Notes: generated by a model from the letters alone, not told the origin. A stretch of DNA of 37,629 bases from CAZYAK01 sp964403335 (GCA_964403335.1 CAYOFI010000016.1:1-37629); one strand, 5' to 3'; counted from the first letter of the stretch, positions 29,991 through 37,562 are shown. Numbers and translations: made by a program.

Positions 29991-30056
29991 GTTTTTGGTT
30001 TCTAGTTTGTAGTTTCTGGTTTCAAACCAAAAACCGGTAACCAGAAACCAGCAACA
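29991..30056. repeat. Short-unit inverted repeat, GGTTTCTGGTTT family
   Basis: The left arm is GGTTTTTGGTTTCTAGTTTG with TAGTTTCTGGTTT (29991-30023). The right arm is CAAACCAAAAACCGGTAACC with AGAAACCAGCAAC (30024-30056). The arms meet with almost no loop. It ends at the stop of the GT2 gene. The same unit, CCAAAAACCAGAAACC, is found inside a coding sequence at 35311-35343. Confidence 0.85.
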
Positions 30057-31013
30057 TTACTTGCGCATGAGAAACAGCAGCATCCCGCGTGCCAGGAGTA
30101 TTGGGTGACGCAACGCCATCCGCACCAGCACGCTTGCTCCGCCTCCTCCCACGCTGCCGCCTTCCTGCTTCCGCGCAAAAAATTTCCGGAGCATCTCCGC
30201 GAATTGCTGGGAAAGCGAGCGTCGAGCCGTTCGTTTCAATTCGCCGCTGGGCAACAGTTGCAGCAGTGTTTCGAAATATCCCAAGCGGTCATAGAGTCCG
30301 TTTCCCTCGGCATCGTTCTGCGCACTCGCGCCTTTGGCATGCACGCGGAATTGACCTCCTGCTTCGGACACAAACGCGATGTCGTGCTGCATCACGCAGC
30401 GCAGCCAGTATTCGCTGTCCAGGCCTTGGGGCATATCTTCCCGGAAGCGTCCGGCTTTTTCGATAAGAGCTCTTCGCAGCAGTACGAAACTAGGTTCCCC
30501 AATCAAATTCGGCCGCAGTCCCGCCTCGATCCAATTGCGCAAAAACACATGGCCGTCGTTCCAGCCGTCATGAAATGTGCCCAGCCGGATGCGCTCCAGT
30601 GCTTGGTACATGGTCTGACGGTCGGGCTCGATGGGTCCGTCGAACAGATACGCGTGATGCGTAGCCACCAGCCCGATACGCGCGTCGTCCATCTGTTTGA
30701 GCGCGCGCTCCAAATACCGCGAGTCCCAGACATCATCTTGAAACAGAAATTGCACAAACTCCGCATTTGCCCTGCCGACGCACGCGTTCCAATTCCCTCC
30801 GATGCCCAGCCGTTTTTCGCTCCGCGAAAATTTCACGCGCTCGTCGTTGTGCACGTCGTGAATCATCCCGGCCACATCGGCGGTGGATGCATCGTCTTGG
30901 ATCAGTAATTCCCAATCGGGGATCGACTGCGCAAACACGGACTCGATCGCGGCATGCAAATGCGCGGGATCGGGCTCATAAGTGGGCAGAAGAATGCTGA
31001 CGCGTGGGGACAC
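30057..31013 (-). CDS. Family 2 glycosyltransferase
   Basis: A 318-residue GT-A fold transferase. The N-terminus VSILLPTYEPDPAHLHAAIE is the canonical GT2 start, followed by the nucleotide-binding LLIQDDASTAD, LGIGGNWNACVGRA, and the DXD-like metal site FLFQDDVWD. Acceptor-side residues are in GLDSEYWLRCVMQ. The C-terminal ~60 residues are basic with a hydrophobic end (VRMALRHPILLARGMLLFLM) and may touch the membrane. It probably builds surface glycans from nucleotide sugars; donor and acceptor are unknown. GTG 31013 is favoured over an upstream ATG because the GT2 core starts right there and a -10 box lies 7 bases away. Confidence 0.85.
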   Translation of the reverse strand: MSPRVSILLPTYEPDPAHLHAAIESVFAQSIPDWELLIQDDASTADVAGMIHDVHNDERVKFSRSEKRLGIGGNWNACVGRANAEFVQFLFQDDVWDSRYLERALKQMDDARIGLVATHHAYLFDGPIEPDRQTMYQALERIRLGTFHDGWNDGHVFLRNWIEAGLRPNLIGEPSFVLLRRALIEKAGRFREDMPQGLDSEYWLRCVMQHDIAFVSEAGGQFRVHAKGASAQNDAEGNGLYDRLGYFETLLQLLPSGELKRTARRSLSQQFAEMLRKFFARKQEGGSVGGGGASVLVRMALRHPILLARGMLLFLMRK

Positions 31014-31020
31014 GAAACGG

Positions 31021-31026
31021 ACTCTA
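31021..31026 (-). promoter_or_regulatory. -10 box of leaderless GT2 promoter
   Basis: TAGAGT on the minus strand lies 7 bases before the GTG at 31013. No Shine-Dalgarno sequence is present. Confidence 0.4.
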
Positions 31027-31078
31027 CAGCAGTCAGACGATTTTGGCTCCTGGATGACCAAATTCGCCAAAAATTCTC

Positions 31079-31107
31079 TTGACCATGCGTGTCTCGTTGT
31101 CTATAAA
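31079..31107 (+). promoter_or_regulatory. Sigma70-type promoter
   Basis: TTGACC (31079-31084), a 17-base spacer and TATAAA (31102-31107). The ATG at 31121 is 13 bases after the -10 box. Upstream ATGs at 31082 and 31085 fall inside this promoter, which argues against their use. Confidence 0.65.
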
Positions 31108-31120
31108 GGCGTGTCATTTT

Positions 31121-31501
31121 ATGCCTGAAACTCTTGGCCATCGGCTTTTGTATTCCCCGGATGGGCAAGAGTGCAAGAACATCGCGGGGTATGGGGATTA
31201 TCTGAAAGAACAAGCGGAAAGATTGCGCGCCATTTATATGCGCTTATTTCAAGTGCCGAATTGCGTAAGAAAAGATGAGGATTTGCGTGCGTTGCATATA
31301 GGAATTGATCTGTTGATCGCAAGAGGGATCAATCCGGCTGACGTGGGCATCGATATCATGAAATTGGCGGAGTTGGACGCGGAGGATCATCGATCGCAAA
31401 ACGAACCGCATCATAATTTCTATCTACAAATGAAAGCGGAGGGTGAGGAATATTTGCGTCAGCAGCAAGAGAGGCAAGCGGATGATTCAGACGTCGCCTA
31501 G
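31121..31501 (+). CDS. Hypothetical protein
   Basis: A 126-residue charged, mainly helical protein (GYGDYLKEQAERLRAIYMRL, then KAEGEEYLRQQQERQADD). No family is recognised. The last 15 bases overlap the 3' end of the convergent acyl-CoA synthetase gene. The start is chosen from the promoter position. Confidence 0.6.
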   Translation: MPETLGHRLLYSPDGQECKNIAGYGDYLKEQAERLRAIYMRLFQVPNCVRKDEDLRALHIGIDLLIARGINPADVGIDIMKLAELDAEDHRSQNEPHHNFYLQMKAEGEEYLRQQQERQADDSDVA

Positions 31502-33556
31502 TACAATCTTCGCGTCCGCAATCACCACTCTATCCTCCCACACAAGAACCGGATTCAGATCCAGTTCTTTGATCTGCGGACAATCCGTGACCAGGTGTGA
31601 AATCTGCGCGATGACTTTCGCGAGCGCTGCAATATCAGATTGTCCTTTGCCACGGAGCCCAAGGAGCAGCTTCCATGAGCGCAAATCCTGGAGCATGCGG
31701 TAGGCGTCTTCTTCCACAATCGGGGCGATGCGGACGGAAGCATCGCGGAAAAGTTCCGTGTAGATGCCGCCAAGTCCTGCAAGGATCAAATGCCCAAAGC
31801 TCTGGTCACGTACTGCCCCCACAATAAATTCATGACCGGCGGGGAGGAAGCGCTGAAGCAGCACGCCCTGGAGCTGTGCGGTTGGCATGTGCTTCTGGGA
31901 GTTGGCGATGATTTCTGTGTAGGCGACACGCACTTCGTCGGCAGTTTTCAGATTGATGCGCACGGCGCCGATATCGGTCTTGTGCAGAATCTGCGGCGAG
32001 CTGATTTTGGCGACGACGGGATAGCCGAGTTTTTCGGCGATCTGTACGGCATCATCGGCACTGGTTGCGACGGCCTGCGACGGAAGCGGCAGATCGTAGA
32101 GAGCGAAGAGTTCGCGCGTCGTGTCTTCGTCCAAGAGTCCACTTTTGTCGGCGATGAGCTTTTGTACGAGTGCAGATGTATGACATTCCTGCGGCTGAGA
32201 CGTTGTCACCAGGTCCGGGAGGCGCAGCGTTTTGAGTGCTGCGATGGCGCGCTCTGGCGTCGCAAAATTCGGGATGCCGTGCTGATGGAGCAGGGCGATC
32301 GCTTCGGTGACATTTTTCTCGCCCATAAAACTTGTCACCATCGGCATCAGCGGGCGGGATTTGGCGGCGTCGATAATCGCTTTTGCCACATCCACTTCCG
32401 GTGTCATCACCTGGGGTGTGAGTACGACGGCGATACCGTCCACGTTCGGGTCATCGGCGCAGGCGTCGATGGCGGCTGCATATCGGTCAGCGGCAGCATC
32501 ACCCAGTACGTCGACGGGATTGGCGGTGGACGCGGCTCCTGGAAGTTTAGGCGCGAGCGTATCGCGCGTTTTCTGTTCAAGAGTCGCCAAAATCAGCCCT
32601 TCGCGTTCCGCGGCATCCGTCGCCAAAATGCCCGGGCCGCCGGCGTTGGTGATGACGGCAATACGGTCGGAGAGGAGGGCCGGCTCCAGCGCCAACACGC
32701 GGATCATGTCCAAGAATTGCTCGGTTGTATGCGCGCGGCGGACTCCCGTCTGGCGGCATACGGCGTCGATGGCACTGTCGGACCCTGCAAGCGCGCCGGT
32801 ATGGGAACTGACGGCTTTGCGTCCGCGCTCGGAGACACCGGACTTGATGAGCACGATCGGCTTTTTCTCCGCCACTTCTTTTGCGATCTTCAAAAATCGC
32901 TTTCCGTCTTTAATGCTCTCCAAATACATCCCGATCACTTTCGTTTCCGGATCGTCCCGGCAGATCTCCAAAAAATCACATTCATCCTGCGTCGCTTTGT
33001 TCCCCATGCTGACCACCAGCGAGAAGCTCAGTCCCACCTTCTCCGCGCCATCCAGCAGCGCCACGGCGGTCGCTCCGGATTGGCTGAGGAGCGCGACGGG
33101 ACCGGGCTTTTCGACATTCTCCGCAAACGACGCATTCAGTCCGATCGACGGTCGGATAATTCCCAGGCAGTTTGGTCCCACGAGCGTCATCTTGTACCGC
33201 GCAACCATCTCCGCGAGCGCTTTCTCCATCGCATGACCTTCCTCCGTTCCGATCTCTCCGAATCCTGCGGAGATGACGATGAGCGTCTGCACTCCTTTTT
33301 TGCCGCATTCCTCGGCGAGGGCTTGGACTGTCTTCGCGGGCGTCACAATCACGGCCATATCGACGGTTCCCGGAATCTCGCTGACAGATGTATAGACCTT
33401 TTTTCCGAGAATCTCTCCCCCCTTGGGATTGATGGGATAGATCTCCCCTTTGTAGCCCTGCGTGATGATATTTTGCAGCACGTAATGCCCCACTTTGGTT
33501 TCCTCCGCAGAGGCTCCAATGACCGCGACCGATCGGGGATTCAGGCTCAGTGACAT
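31487..33556 (-). CDS. ADP-forming acyl-CoA (acetyl-CoA) synthetase, fused alpha-beta
   Basis: A 689-residue enzyme that converts acetyl-CoA (or another acyl-CoA) plus ADP and phosphate to the acid, CoA and ATP. The N-terminal CoA-binding domain starts LNPRSVAVIGASAEETKVG. SAGFGE and GPNCLGIIRP follow, then the succinyl-CoA-synthetase-like ligase domain with LLSQSGATA and SHTGALAGSD (251-260; H252 in the phospho-histidine region). The C-terminal ATP-grasp domain includes LGYPVVAKISSPQILHKTDI and ELDLNPVLV. Single-chain alpha-beta forms are common in fermenting archaea and CPR. The 2-oxoacid oxidoreductase at 34.7-37.6 kb would supply its acyl-CoA. ATG 33556 lies 6 bases after a TATACT box. 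Confidence 0.92.
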   Translation of the reverse strand: MSLSLNPRSVAVIGASAEETKVGHYVLQNIITQGYKGEIYPINPKGGEILGKKVYTSVSEIPGTVDMAVIVTPAKTVQALAEECGKKGVQTLIVISAGFGEIGTEEGHAMEKALAEMVARYKMTLVGPNCLGIIRPSIGLNASFAENVEKPGPVALLSQSGATAVALLDGAEKVGLSFSLVVSMGNKATQDECDFLEICRDDPETKVIGMYLESIKDGKRFLKIAKEVAEKKPIVLIKSGVSERGRKAVSSHTGALAGSDSAIDAVCRQTGVRRAHTTEQFLDMIRVLALEPALLSDRIAVITNAGGPGILATDAAEREGLILATLEQKTRDTLAPKLPGAASTANPVDVLGDAAADRYAAAIDACADDPNVDGIAVVLTPQVMTPEVDVAKAIIDAAKSRPLMPMVTSFMGEKNVTEAIALLHQHGIPNFATPERAIAALKTLRLPDLVTTSQPQECHTSALVQKLIADKSGLLDEDTTRELFALYDLPLPSQAVATSADDAVQIAEKLGYPVVAKISSPQILHKTDIGAVRINLKTADEVRVAYTEIIANSQKHMPTAQLQGVLLQRFLPAGHEFIVGAVRDQSFGHLILAGLGGIYTELFRDASVRIAPIVEEDAYRMLQDLRSWKLLLGLRGKGQSDIAALAKVIAQISHLVTDCPQIKELDLNPVLVWEDRVVIADAKIVLGDV

Positions 33557-33562
33557 CTTCAT

Positions 33563-33568
33563 AGTATA
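33563..33568 (-). promoter_or_regulatory. -10 box of leaderless acyl-CoA synthetase promoter
   Basis: TATACT on the minus strand lies 6 bases before ATG 33556. A second in-frame ATG (33562) sits between box and start, and is less likely as start. Confidence 0.55.
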
Positions 33569-33573
33569 CCAGA

Positions 33574-33648
33574 AATTTGGCTTCAAATCGAGTATTACTG
33601 TAGCAATAGCCCATCCAAAACAGTACTGGTGCAAAGCCAAAAATAAGT
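33574..33648. repeat. Imperfect inverted repeat between divergent genes
   Basis: TTTGGCTT and AGTATTACTGT on the left are inverted against ACAGTACT and AAAGCCAAA on the right. The arms are short with interruptions. It may be the relic of a small mobile element or a regulatory dyad between the synthetase and the toxin-antitoxin pair. Confidence 0.4.
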
Positions 33649-33654
33649 GTATGA

Positions 33655-33687
33655 TTTACTAGTATTTCTAGCATTACTAGTATTTCT
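33655..33687 (+). promoter_or_regulatory. Promoter overlapped by two operator repeats of the toxin-antitoxin pair
   Basis: TTACTAGTATTTCT is repeated exactly at 33656-33669 and 33674-33687, 18 bases apart, each containing the palindrome ACTAGT. The first copy overlaps TTTACT (33655-33660, possible -35) and the second overlaps TAGTAT (33678-33683, possible -10), with a 17-base spacer. The ATG at 33690 follows 6 bases later. The arrangement suggests antitoxin autorepression. Confidence 0.65.
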
Positions 33688-33689
33688 CT

Positions 33690-33998
33690 ATGACAACGAA
33701 AACATTGAGTCTCTGGGGGAATGGCGCAGTCACGCTTCCCAAAGAATGGCGCGATAAGAATCCTACCAAGCATTTTTTGGCCGTCATGACGGCAGATGGA
33801 TTGCTGATAAAACCCATTTTGACGTCTGAAACGAAGATCGAATACTACGAGAAAAAGGATGGGAGCTTTGGACTGAATTTTCCTAATGGTATTGATGCGG
33901 AAGAGCTTTTGTCGCTTTGGGATTCGACATCGGAAAAGGTGAGAGGAAAGAAGAGGGGCGGCCTCGGCAAGCGACGTTCCGCTGCAAAACGTGGATAA
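33690..33998 (+). CDS. AbrB/MazE-like antitoxin
   Basis: A 102-residue protein. The N-terminal LSLWGNGAVTLPKEWRDK is the swapped-hairpin SpoVT/AbrB DNA-binding pattern, followed by LLIKPILTSETKIEYYE. The C-terminus is basic (VRGKKRGGLGKRRSAAKRG) and would contact the toxin or DNA. It overlaps the toxin gene by 8 bases. The direct repeats in its promoter are probably its operator. Confidence 0.75.
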   Translation: MTTKTLSLWGNGAVTLPKEWRDKNPTKHFLAVMTADGLLIKPILTSETKIEYYEKKDGSFGLNFPNGIDAEELLSLWDSTSEKVRGKKRGGLGKRRSAAKRG

Positions 33999-34230
33999 GA
34001 TTGAGAAATTTTTGCAAAAGATCGATGCAGTGCTCGAAGGACGAGTACGGGCGGTCATCGTGGCTATTCTGCAAAACAAGTTTGATGGTTTAGATATCAA
34101 GCCCCTACAGGGTCATAAGGGAGTATTTCGATGTCGTGTCGGGAAAGTACGCGTGGTGTTTTTCAAGGGGGACACAAAGAATTCCATCGTACATATTGGC
34201 TTTCGCGGAGAGGTCTATAAAGCGCTATAA
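33991..34230 (+). CDS. RelE/ParE-family toxin
   Basis: A 79-residue protein with the RelE-fold C-terminal pattern: IKPLQGHKGVFRCRVGKVRV, VFFKGDTKNSIVHIGFRGEV, YKAL. RelE-type toxins are ribosome-dependent mRNA nucleases; ParE-type relatives hit gyrase, and the sequence does not decide which. It starts at GTG 33991 within the antitoxin gene, giving translational coupling. Confidence 0.78.
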   Translation: MDKIEKFLQKIDAVLEGRVRAVIVAILQNKFDGLDIKPLQGHKGVFRCRVGKVRVVFFKGDTKNSIVHIGFRGEVYKAL

Positions 34231-34231
34231 T
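34226..34231 (+). promoter_or_regulatory. -10 box of leaderless flavodoxin promoter
   Basis: A consensus TATAAT overlaps the toxin stop codon and lies exactly 6 bases before GTG 34238. There is no Shine-Dalgarno sequence, making this the clearest leaderless example in the window. It fixes the start of the flavodoxin gene. Confidence 0.65.
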
Positions 34232-34237
34232 TGCCGC

Positions 34238-34756
34238 GTGCCCTCCATCCACCCGACTTCGCCATCCAATACTGAGCACAATGGCACGGCTACGCCGGGC
34301 TTCACTTCGTTTCGCCTCATCTACGCCTCTACAAGCGGACATACGGAGTATGTAGCCGGGGTTGTGGCGGAGGCTTTGAAATTGAAAGGAGCGGGCGTGG
34401 AGGTGAAGCGGGCGGAGAAGGCTCAGGCGGATGATTTGCTGGTGGGCGATGTCTTGATCCTCGCTTCATCGACATGGAATACGGGGAATGTGGAAGGGCA
34501 ACTCAATCCGTATATGTGGATGCTGCTGCTCGACCGCGCCAAGGCCATCGAGCTCAAGGGTAAAAAAGTGGCGCTTATCGCCCTGGGGGATGAACGGTAT
34601 TTTTACAGGGCGAATGCCGCCAGGCATTTGGAGGAGTTCGTGGCATCGCACGGCGGAGTCCTGGCTTGTCCCACTCTCAAAGTCATCAATGAGCCCTATG
34701 GTCAGGAACCGAGCATGCAAGAATGGGCCGCACAACTTTTATCTGTTCTCTCATGA
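34238..34756 (+). CDS. Flavodoxin
   Basis: A 172-residue flavodoxin-fold protein. The FMN phosphate loop is IYASTSGHTEYVAGVVAEAL, and later FMN-contact regions are ILASSTWNTGNVEGQLN and LIALGDERYF. A 24-residue N-terminal tail (VPSIHPTSPSNTEHNGTATP...) precedes the fold. Flavodoxins carry low-potential electrons. The stop codon overlaps the ATG of the 2-oxoacid oxidoreductase subunit (ATGA), so this is very likely the electron acceptor of that enzyme, replacing or supplementing ferredoxin. Confidence 0.85.
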   Translation: MPSIHPTSPSNTEHNGTATPGFTSFRLIYASTSGHTEYVAGVVAEALKLKGAGVEVKRAEKAQADDLLVGDVLILASSTWNTGNVEGQLNPYMWMLLLDRAKAIELKGKKVALIALGDERYFYRANAARHLEEFVASHGGVLACPTLKVINEPYGQEPSMQEWAAQLLSVLS

Positions 34757-36651
34757 CCCGCGTCTCCCTCAAAATCGTCGGCTCATCGGGGCAGGGGATC
34801 AACTCGATTGGCGAAATTCTCGCCAAGGGTCTGAAGCGATCTGGGTACTGTGTGTTCGGCTACCGCGAATATCCGTCCCTCATTAAAGGCGGTCACGCCA
34901 GCTATCAGCTCGACTGCAGCAATTCGCGGATCGAATCCGCTGAAGAGAAGATTGATATTTTGGTCACGCTCAATCATCACGGGTTGGAATTGAATCTGCG
35001 GGAACTGAAACCTGGCGGCATCGTCATTCACTCCACGCCCCACTGGAAATTTTCAGCGGACGACCTCGCTCATTTTCAAAAGCACAAGATTACCGTCATC
35101 GAACTGCCCGTCGATCCGATCCTCGCCAAGATGAAAGCGAAACCGATTTTGGGGAACGTGCTCATTGCGGCCTTCGTATGGGCGGCGCTGGGATTGCCGA
35201 TGGACGCGCTCAAGACGCTGGTCGGCGAACGATTCGCGAAGAAGAAAGATCTGCTTGAGCTCAACATGAAATGCATTGAAGAGGGATTTTCCTATCATCA
35301 AGAATTGCCGAACCAAAAACCAGAAACCAAAAACCAGAAACCAATACATGTGGAACTGCCCCCCTCTAACGACATCTGGAAAGATCATTTGCTCATTACA
35401 GGAAGTGCCGCGATGGGACTGGGTGCCGCGCACGCGGGTGTGCGTCTGTATGCCGGCTATCCGATGACACCGTCCAGTCCGCTCCTGAGCTTCATTGCCG
35501 ATCTGCAGAACAAAACGGGCATGGTGATCAAGCAGGCGGAAGACGAAATCACCGCGGCGCAGATGGTCAGCGGCGCCATGCACATGGGCACGCGCGCGCT
35601 GACGGGAACATCCGGAGGTGGATTTGATTTGATGAGTGAGACGCTTTCGATGAACGCGATCATCGAAAATCCTACGGTCTTTGTGCTGGCCCAGCGTCCC
35701 GGACCGGCGACGGGTTTGCCGACATGGACGGGGCAGGGAGATCTACTGATGGCCATTCACACGGCACACGGGGAATTCACGCGGTGTGTGCTCTCCGTTT
35801 CCGACGCGACCGATGCGTTCCACTTGATGCCCGAGGCGTTCAATATCGCCGAGAATTATCAAATCTCAGTCATCGTTTTAACGGATAAGCAGATCGCGGA
35901 GGCGCTCTATACCCAAGCTGCATACGATCAATCGATTGCGACGGTCCATCGTGGACTGGTCACGGATCCGCAGCACTTGGCCAAGCTCAAGTCTTCCGAT
36001 CGCTATGATGTGCATGCGGAGAACGGCATCTCTCCGCGCTGGTTGCCGGGGACAGAAGCTGCCACGTGGTGTGCGCAGGGCGATGAACATTCGGGGGACG
36101 GCACGGTCGATGAATCGGCACGGAATGCCAAGTTGCAGTTGGAGAAGCGCATGAAGAAACATGCGGCGTTGTTGAATGAACTCCCCGAGCCGGATTTGTA
36201 TTTGGGCAATTCGGGCGAATGGGTCCGCAGCGATTCCACTCCGCAGCTGGATCTTCTGATCATCGGATGGGGGAGCACGAAGGGCACGGTGATGGATGTG
36301 CTGTGCAGCGAACAGCTCCGCGGCAAAAAAATCGGGTATCTGCATTGGACGTATCTGTGGCCGCTCAAGACCGAGCGGTTCTTGGAGCTCAAAAAGAAAT
36401 CCAGCAAAGTCGTCTTGGTGGAGCAAAACTATCAAGGTCAGTTGGGCGTCCTGCTGGCACAGGAAGTTGGCGTGAAAATCACCGATCGCATTCTCAAATA
36501 CGACGGCCGGCCGTTCTTCTATGATGAGCTTCTTACTGCTGTCACCGAACATGCCTCATCTGTCCGCAAAGGAAAAAATGTTTTCCTTGCGACCAAGGGC
36601 TCCAAAGACACTGCCCGCCGCACGCGTCCCGGCAATGAACCCCGTTCCTGA
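34753..36651 (+). CDS. 2-oxoacid:acceptor oxidoreductase, fused gamma-alpha subunit
   Basis: A 632-residue subunit. The gamma domain (about 1-185) has VGSSGQGINSIGEILAKGL and REYPSLIKGGHASYQL. The alpha domain follows with the pyrimidine-binding motif GYPMTPSSPLLSF, the conserved acid in IKQAEDEITAAQMVSGA, and ALTGTSGGGFDLMSETLSM. The enzyme decarboxylates 2-oxoacids to acyl-CoA, passing electrons to ferredoxin or flavodoxin. It is the KorA type; 2-oxoglutarate or pyruvate are both possible. The linker at residues 187-197 (NQKPETKNQKP) is encoded by a genomic short-unit repeat. There is no ferredoxin-like delta domain. It starts at ATG 34753, overlapping the flavodoxin stop. Confidence 0.9.
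   Translation: MTRVSLKIVGSSGQGINSIGEILAKGLKRSGYCVFGYREYPSLIKGGHASYQLDCSNSRIESAEEKIDILVTLNHHGLELNLRELKPGGIVIHSTPHWKFSADDLAHFQKHKITVIELPVDPILAKMKAKPILGNVLIAAFVWAALGLPMDALKTLVGERFAKKKDLLELNMKCIEEGFSYHQELPNQKPETKNQKPIHVELPPSNDIWKDHLLITGSAAMGLGAAHAGVRLYAGYPMTPSSPLLSFIADLQNKTGMVIKQAEDEITAAQMVSGAMHMGTRALTGTSGGGFDLMSETLSMNAIIENPTVFVLAQRPGPATGLPTWTGQGDLLMAIHTAHGEFTRCVLSVSDATDAFHLMPEAFNIAENYQISVIVLTDKQIAEALYTQAAYDQSIATVHRGLVTDPQHLAKLKSSDRYDVHAENGISPRWLPGTEAATWCAQGDEHSGDGTVDESARNAKLQLEKRMKKHAALLNELPEPDLYLGNSGEWVRSDSTPQLDLLIIGWGSTKGTVMDVLCSEQLRGKKIGYLHWTYLWPLKTERFLELKKKSSKVVLVEQNYQGQLGVLLAQEVGVKITDRILKYDGRPFFYDELLTAVTEHASSVRKGKNVFLATKGSKDTARRTRPGNEPRS
35311..35343 (+). repeat. In-frame copy of the AAACCAGAAACC repeat inside the oxidoreductase gene
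   Basis: Two tandem 14-base units (CCAAAAACCAGAAA) plus a partial unit encode NQKPETKNQKP, exactly between the gamma and alpha domains. The unit is the same as in the intergenic hairpin at 29991-30056. Confidence 0.75.
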
Positions 36652-36653
36652 CT

Positions 36654-37562
36654 ATGCCCATCTCTCTCGATATCAACGGCCCCGGTGATAAGCCCGTGAT
36701 GCAGAGCTACCACTGCGATACCAAATGCACGTGGTGCGACGGCTGCGGAGACTATGGCATCTGGACCGCGATCAAGCGTGCGCTTGTCGAACTCGGCATT
36801 CAACCGTGGCAGACGCTTCTCTGTTACGACGTCGGGTGTCATGGGAACGGATCGGACAAAGTGAATGGCTATCGCTTCCACGGTTTGCATGGCCGCGTGC
36901 TGCCGTTCGCGGCAGGCGCCAAGCTCGCGAATCCGCGCGTGCCGGTGGTCGCATTCGGCGGCGATGGCGCAAGTTTCTCCGAGGGGGTCGGGCATTTGGT
37001 CCACTCCGTGCGCAGCAATTACCCGATTACGTTCGTGCTCCACAACAACGCCAACTACGGACTCACAACAGGCCAGGCAAGCTCGTTGACATGGCAGGAT
37101 CAGAAAATGAATGCCAGCCCCAACGGCATTCCGGAGCACACGTTGAACTCCATGGACTTCGTGTTTTCTTTGGAACCGACCTTCGTCGCGCGCGGATTTT
37201 CCGGAAACATTTCCCAGCTTACCAAACTCTTCAAGGCCGCCATCGAACATCAACAACACGGCTTCGCCTTTGTGGATGTGTTGCAGGCGTGCCCCACCTA
37301 TAACCACTTCGCGACGCACGAGTATCTCCTCGAAAAATGTTACGACGCGAATGCGGAGGGGCATGATCCGGCCTGTGAGATCGGCGCGGCACGCGCACTC
37401 GCCATGAATGTGAAGGACAGGATCGCCACGGGGATTCTGTATCAGCGCAAAGACGTTCCCAGTTTCTATGATCGTCTCGTTCCCCGTCAGGGCTTGGAAA
37501 CGACGGCGGTGGAGGAGGTGGACATCAAAGACGTGAGTGCGTTGTGGGGGGATTTTGTGTGA
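36654..37562 (+). CDS. 2-oxoacid:acceptor oxidoreductase, beta subunit
   Basis: A 302-residue thiamine-pyrophosphate and iron-sulfur subunit. Cysteines for the [4Fe-4S] cluster are C28 and C31 in WCDGCGDYGIW, C62 in GCHGNG and C213 in QACPTYN. The TPP/Mg motif is GGDGASFSEG (102-111) with the asparagines in LHNNANYGLTTGQ. It pairs with the alpha-gamma subunit 2 bases upstream to make the catalytic core. There is no Shine-Dalgarno sequence before the ATG, so translation probably follows from the upstream gene. It belongs to the KorB/PorB superfamily. Confidence 0.92.
   Translation: MPISLDINGPGDKPVMQSYHCDTKCTWCDGCGDYGIWTAIKRALVELGIQPWQTLLCYDVGCHGNGSDKVNGYRFHGLHGRVLPFAAGAKLANPRVPVVAFGGDGASFSEGVGHLVHSVRSNYPITFVLHNNANYGLTTGQASSLTWQDQKMNASPNGIPEHTLNSMDFVFSLEPTFVARGFSGNISQLTKLFKAAIEHQQHGFAFVDVLQACPTYNHFATHEYLLEKCYDANAEGHDPACEIGAARALAMNVKDRIATGILYQRKDVPSFYDRLVPRQGLETTAVEEVDIKDVSALWGDFV

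Noticed and set aside
31790..33553. 587-codon plus-strand open frame opposite the acyl-CoA synthetase
   Set aside because: It is rich in His, Arg and Gly with no domain signature. The minus-strand frame is an unmistakable ADP-forming synthetase.
33574..33648. Insertion sequence ends
   Set aside because: The inverted arms are short and interrupted, and no transposase or target duplication is visible.
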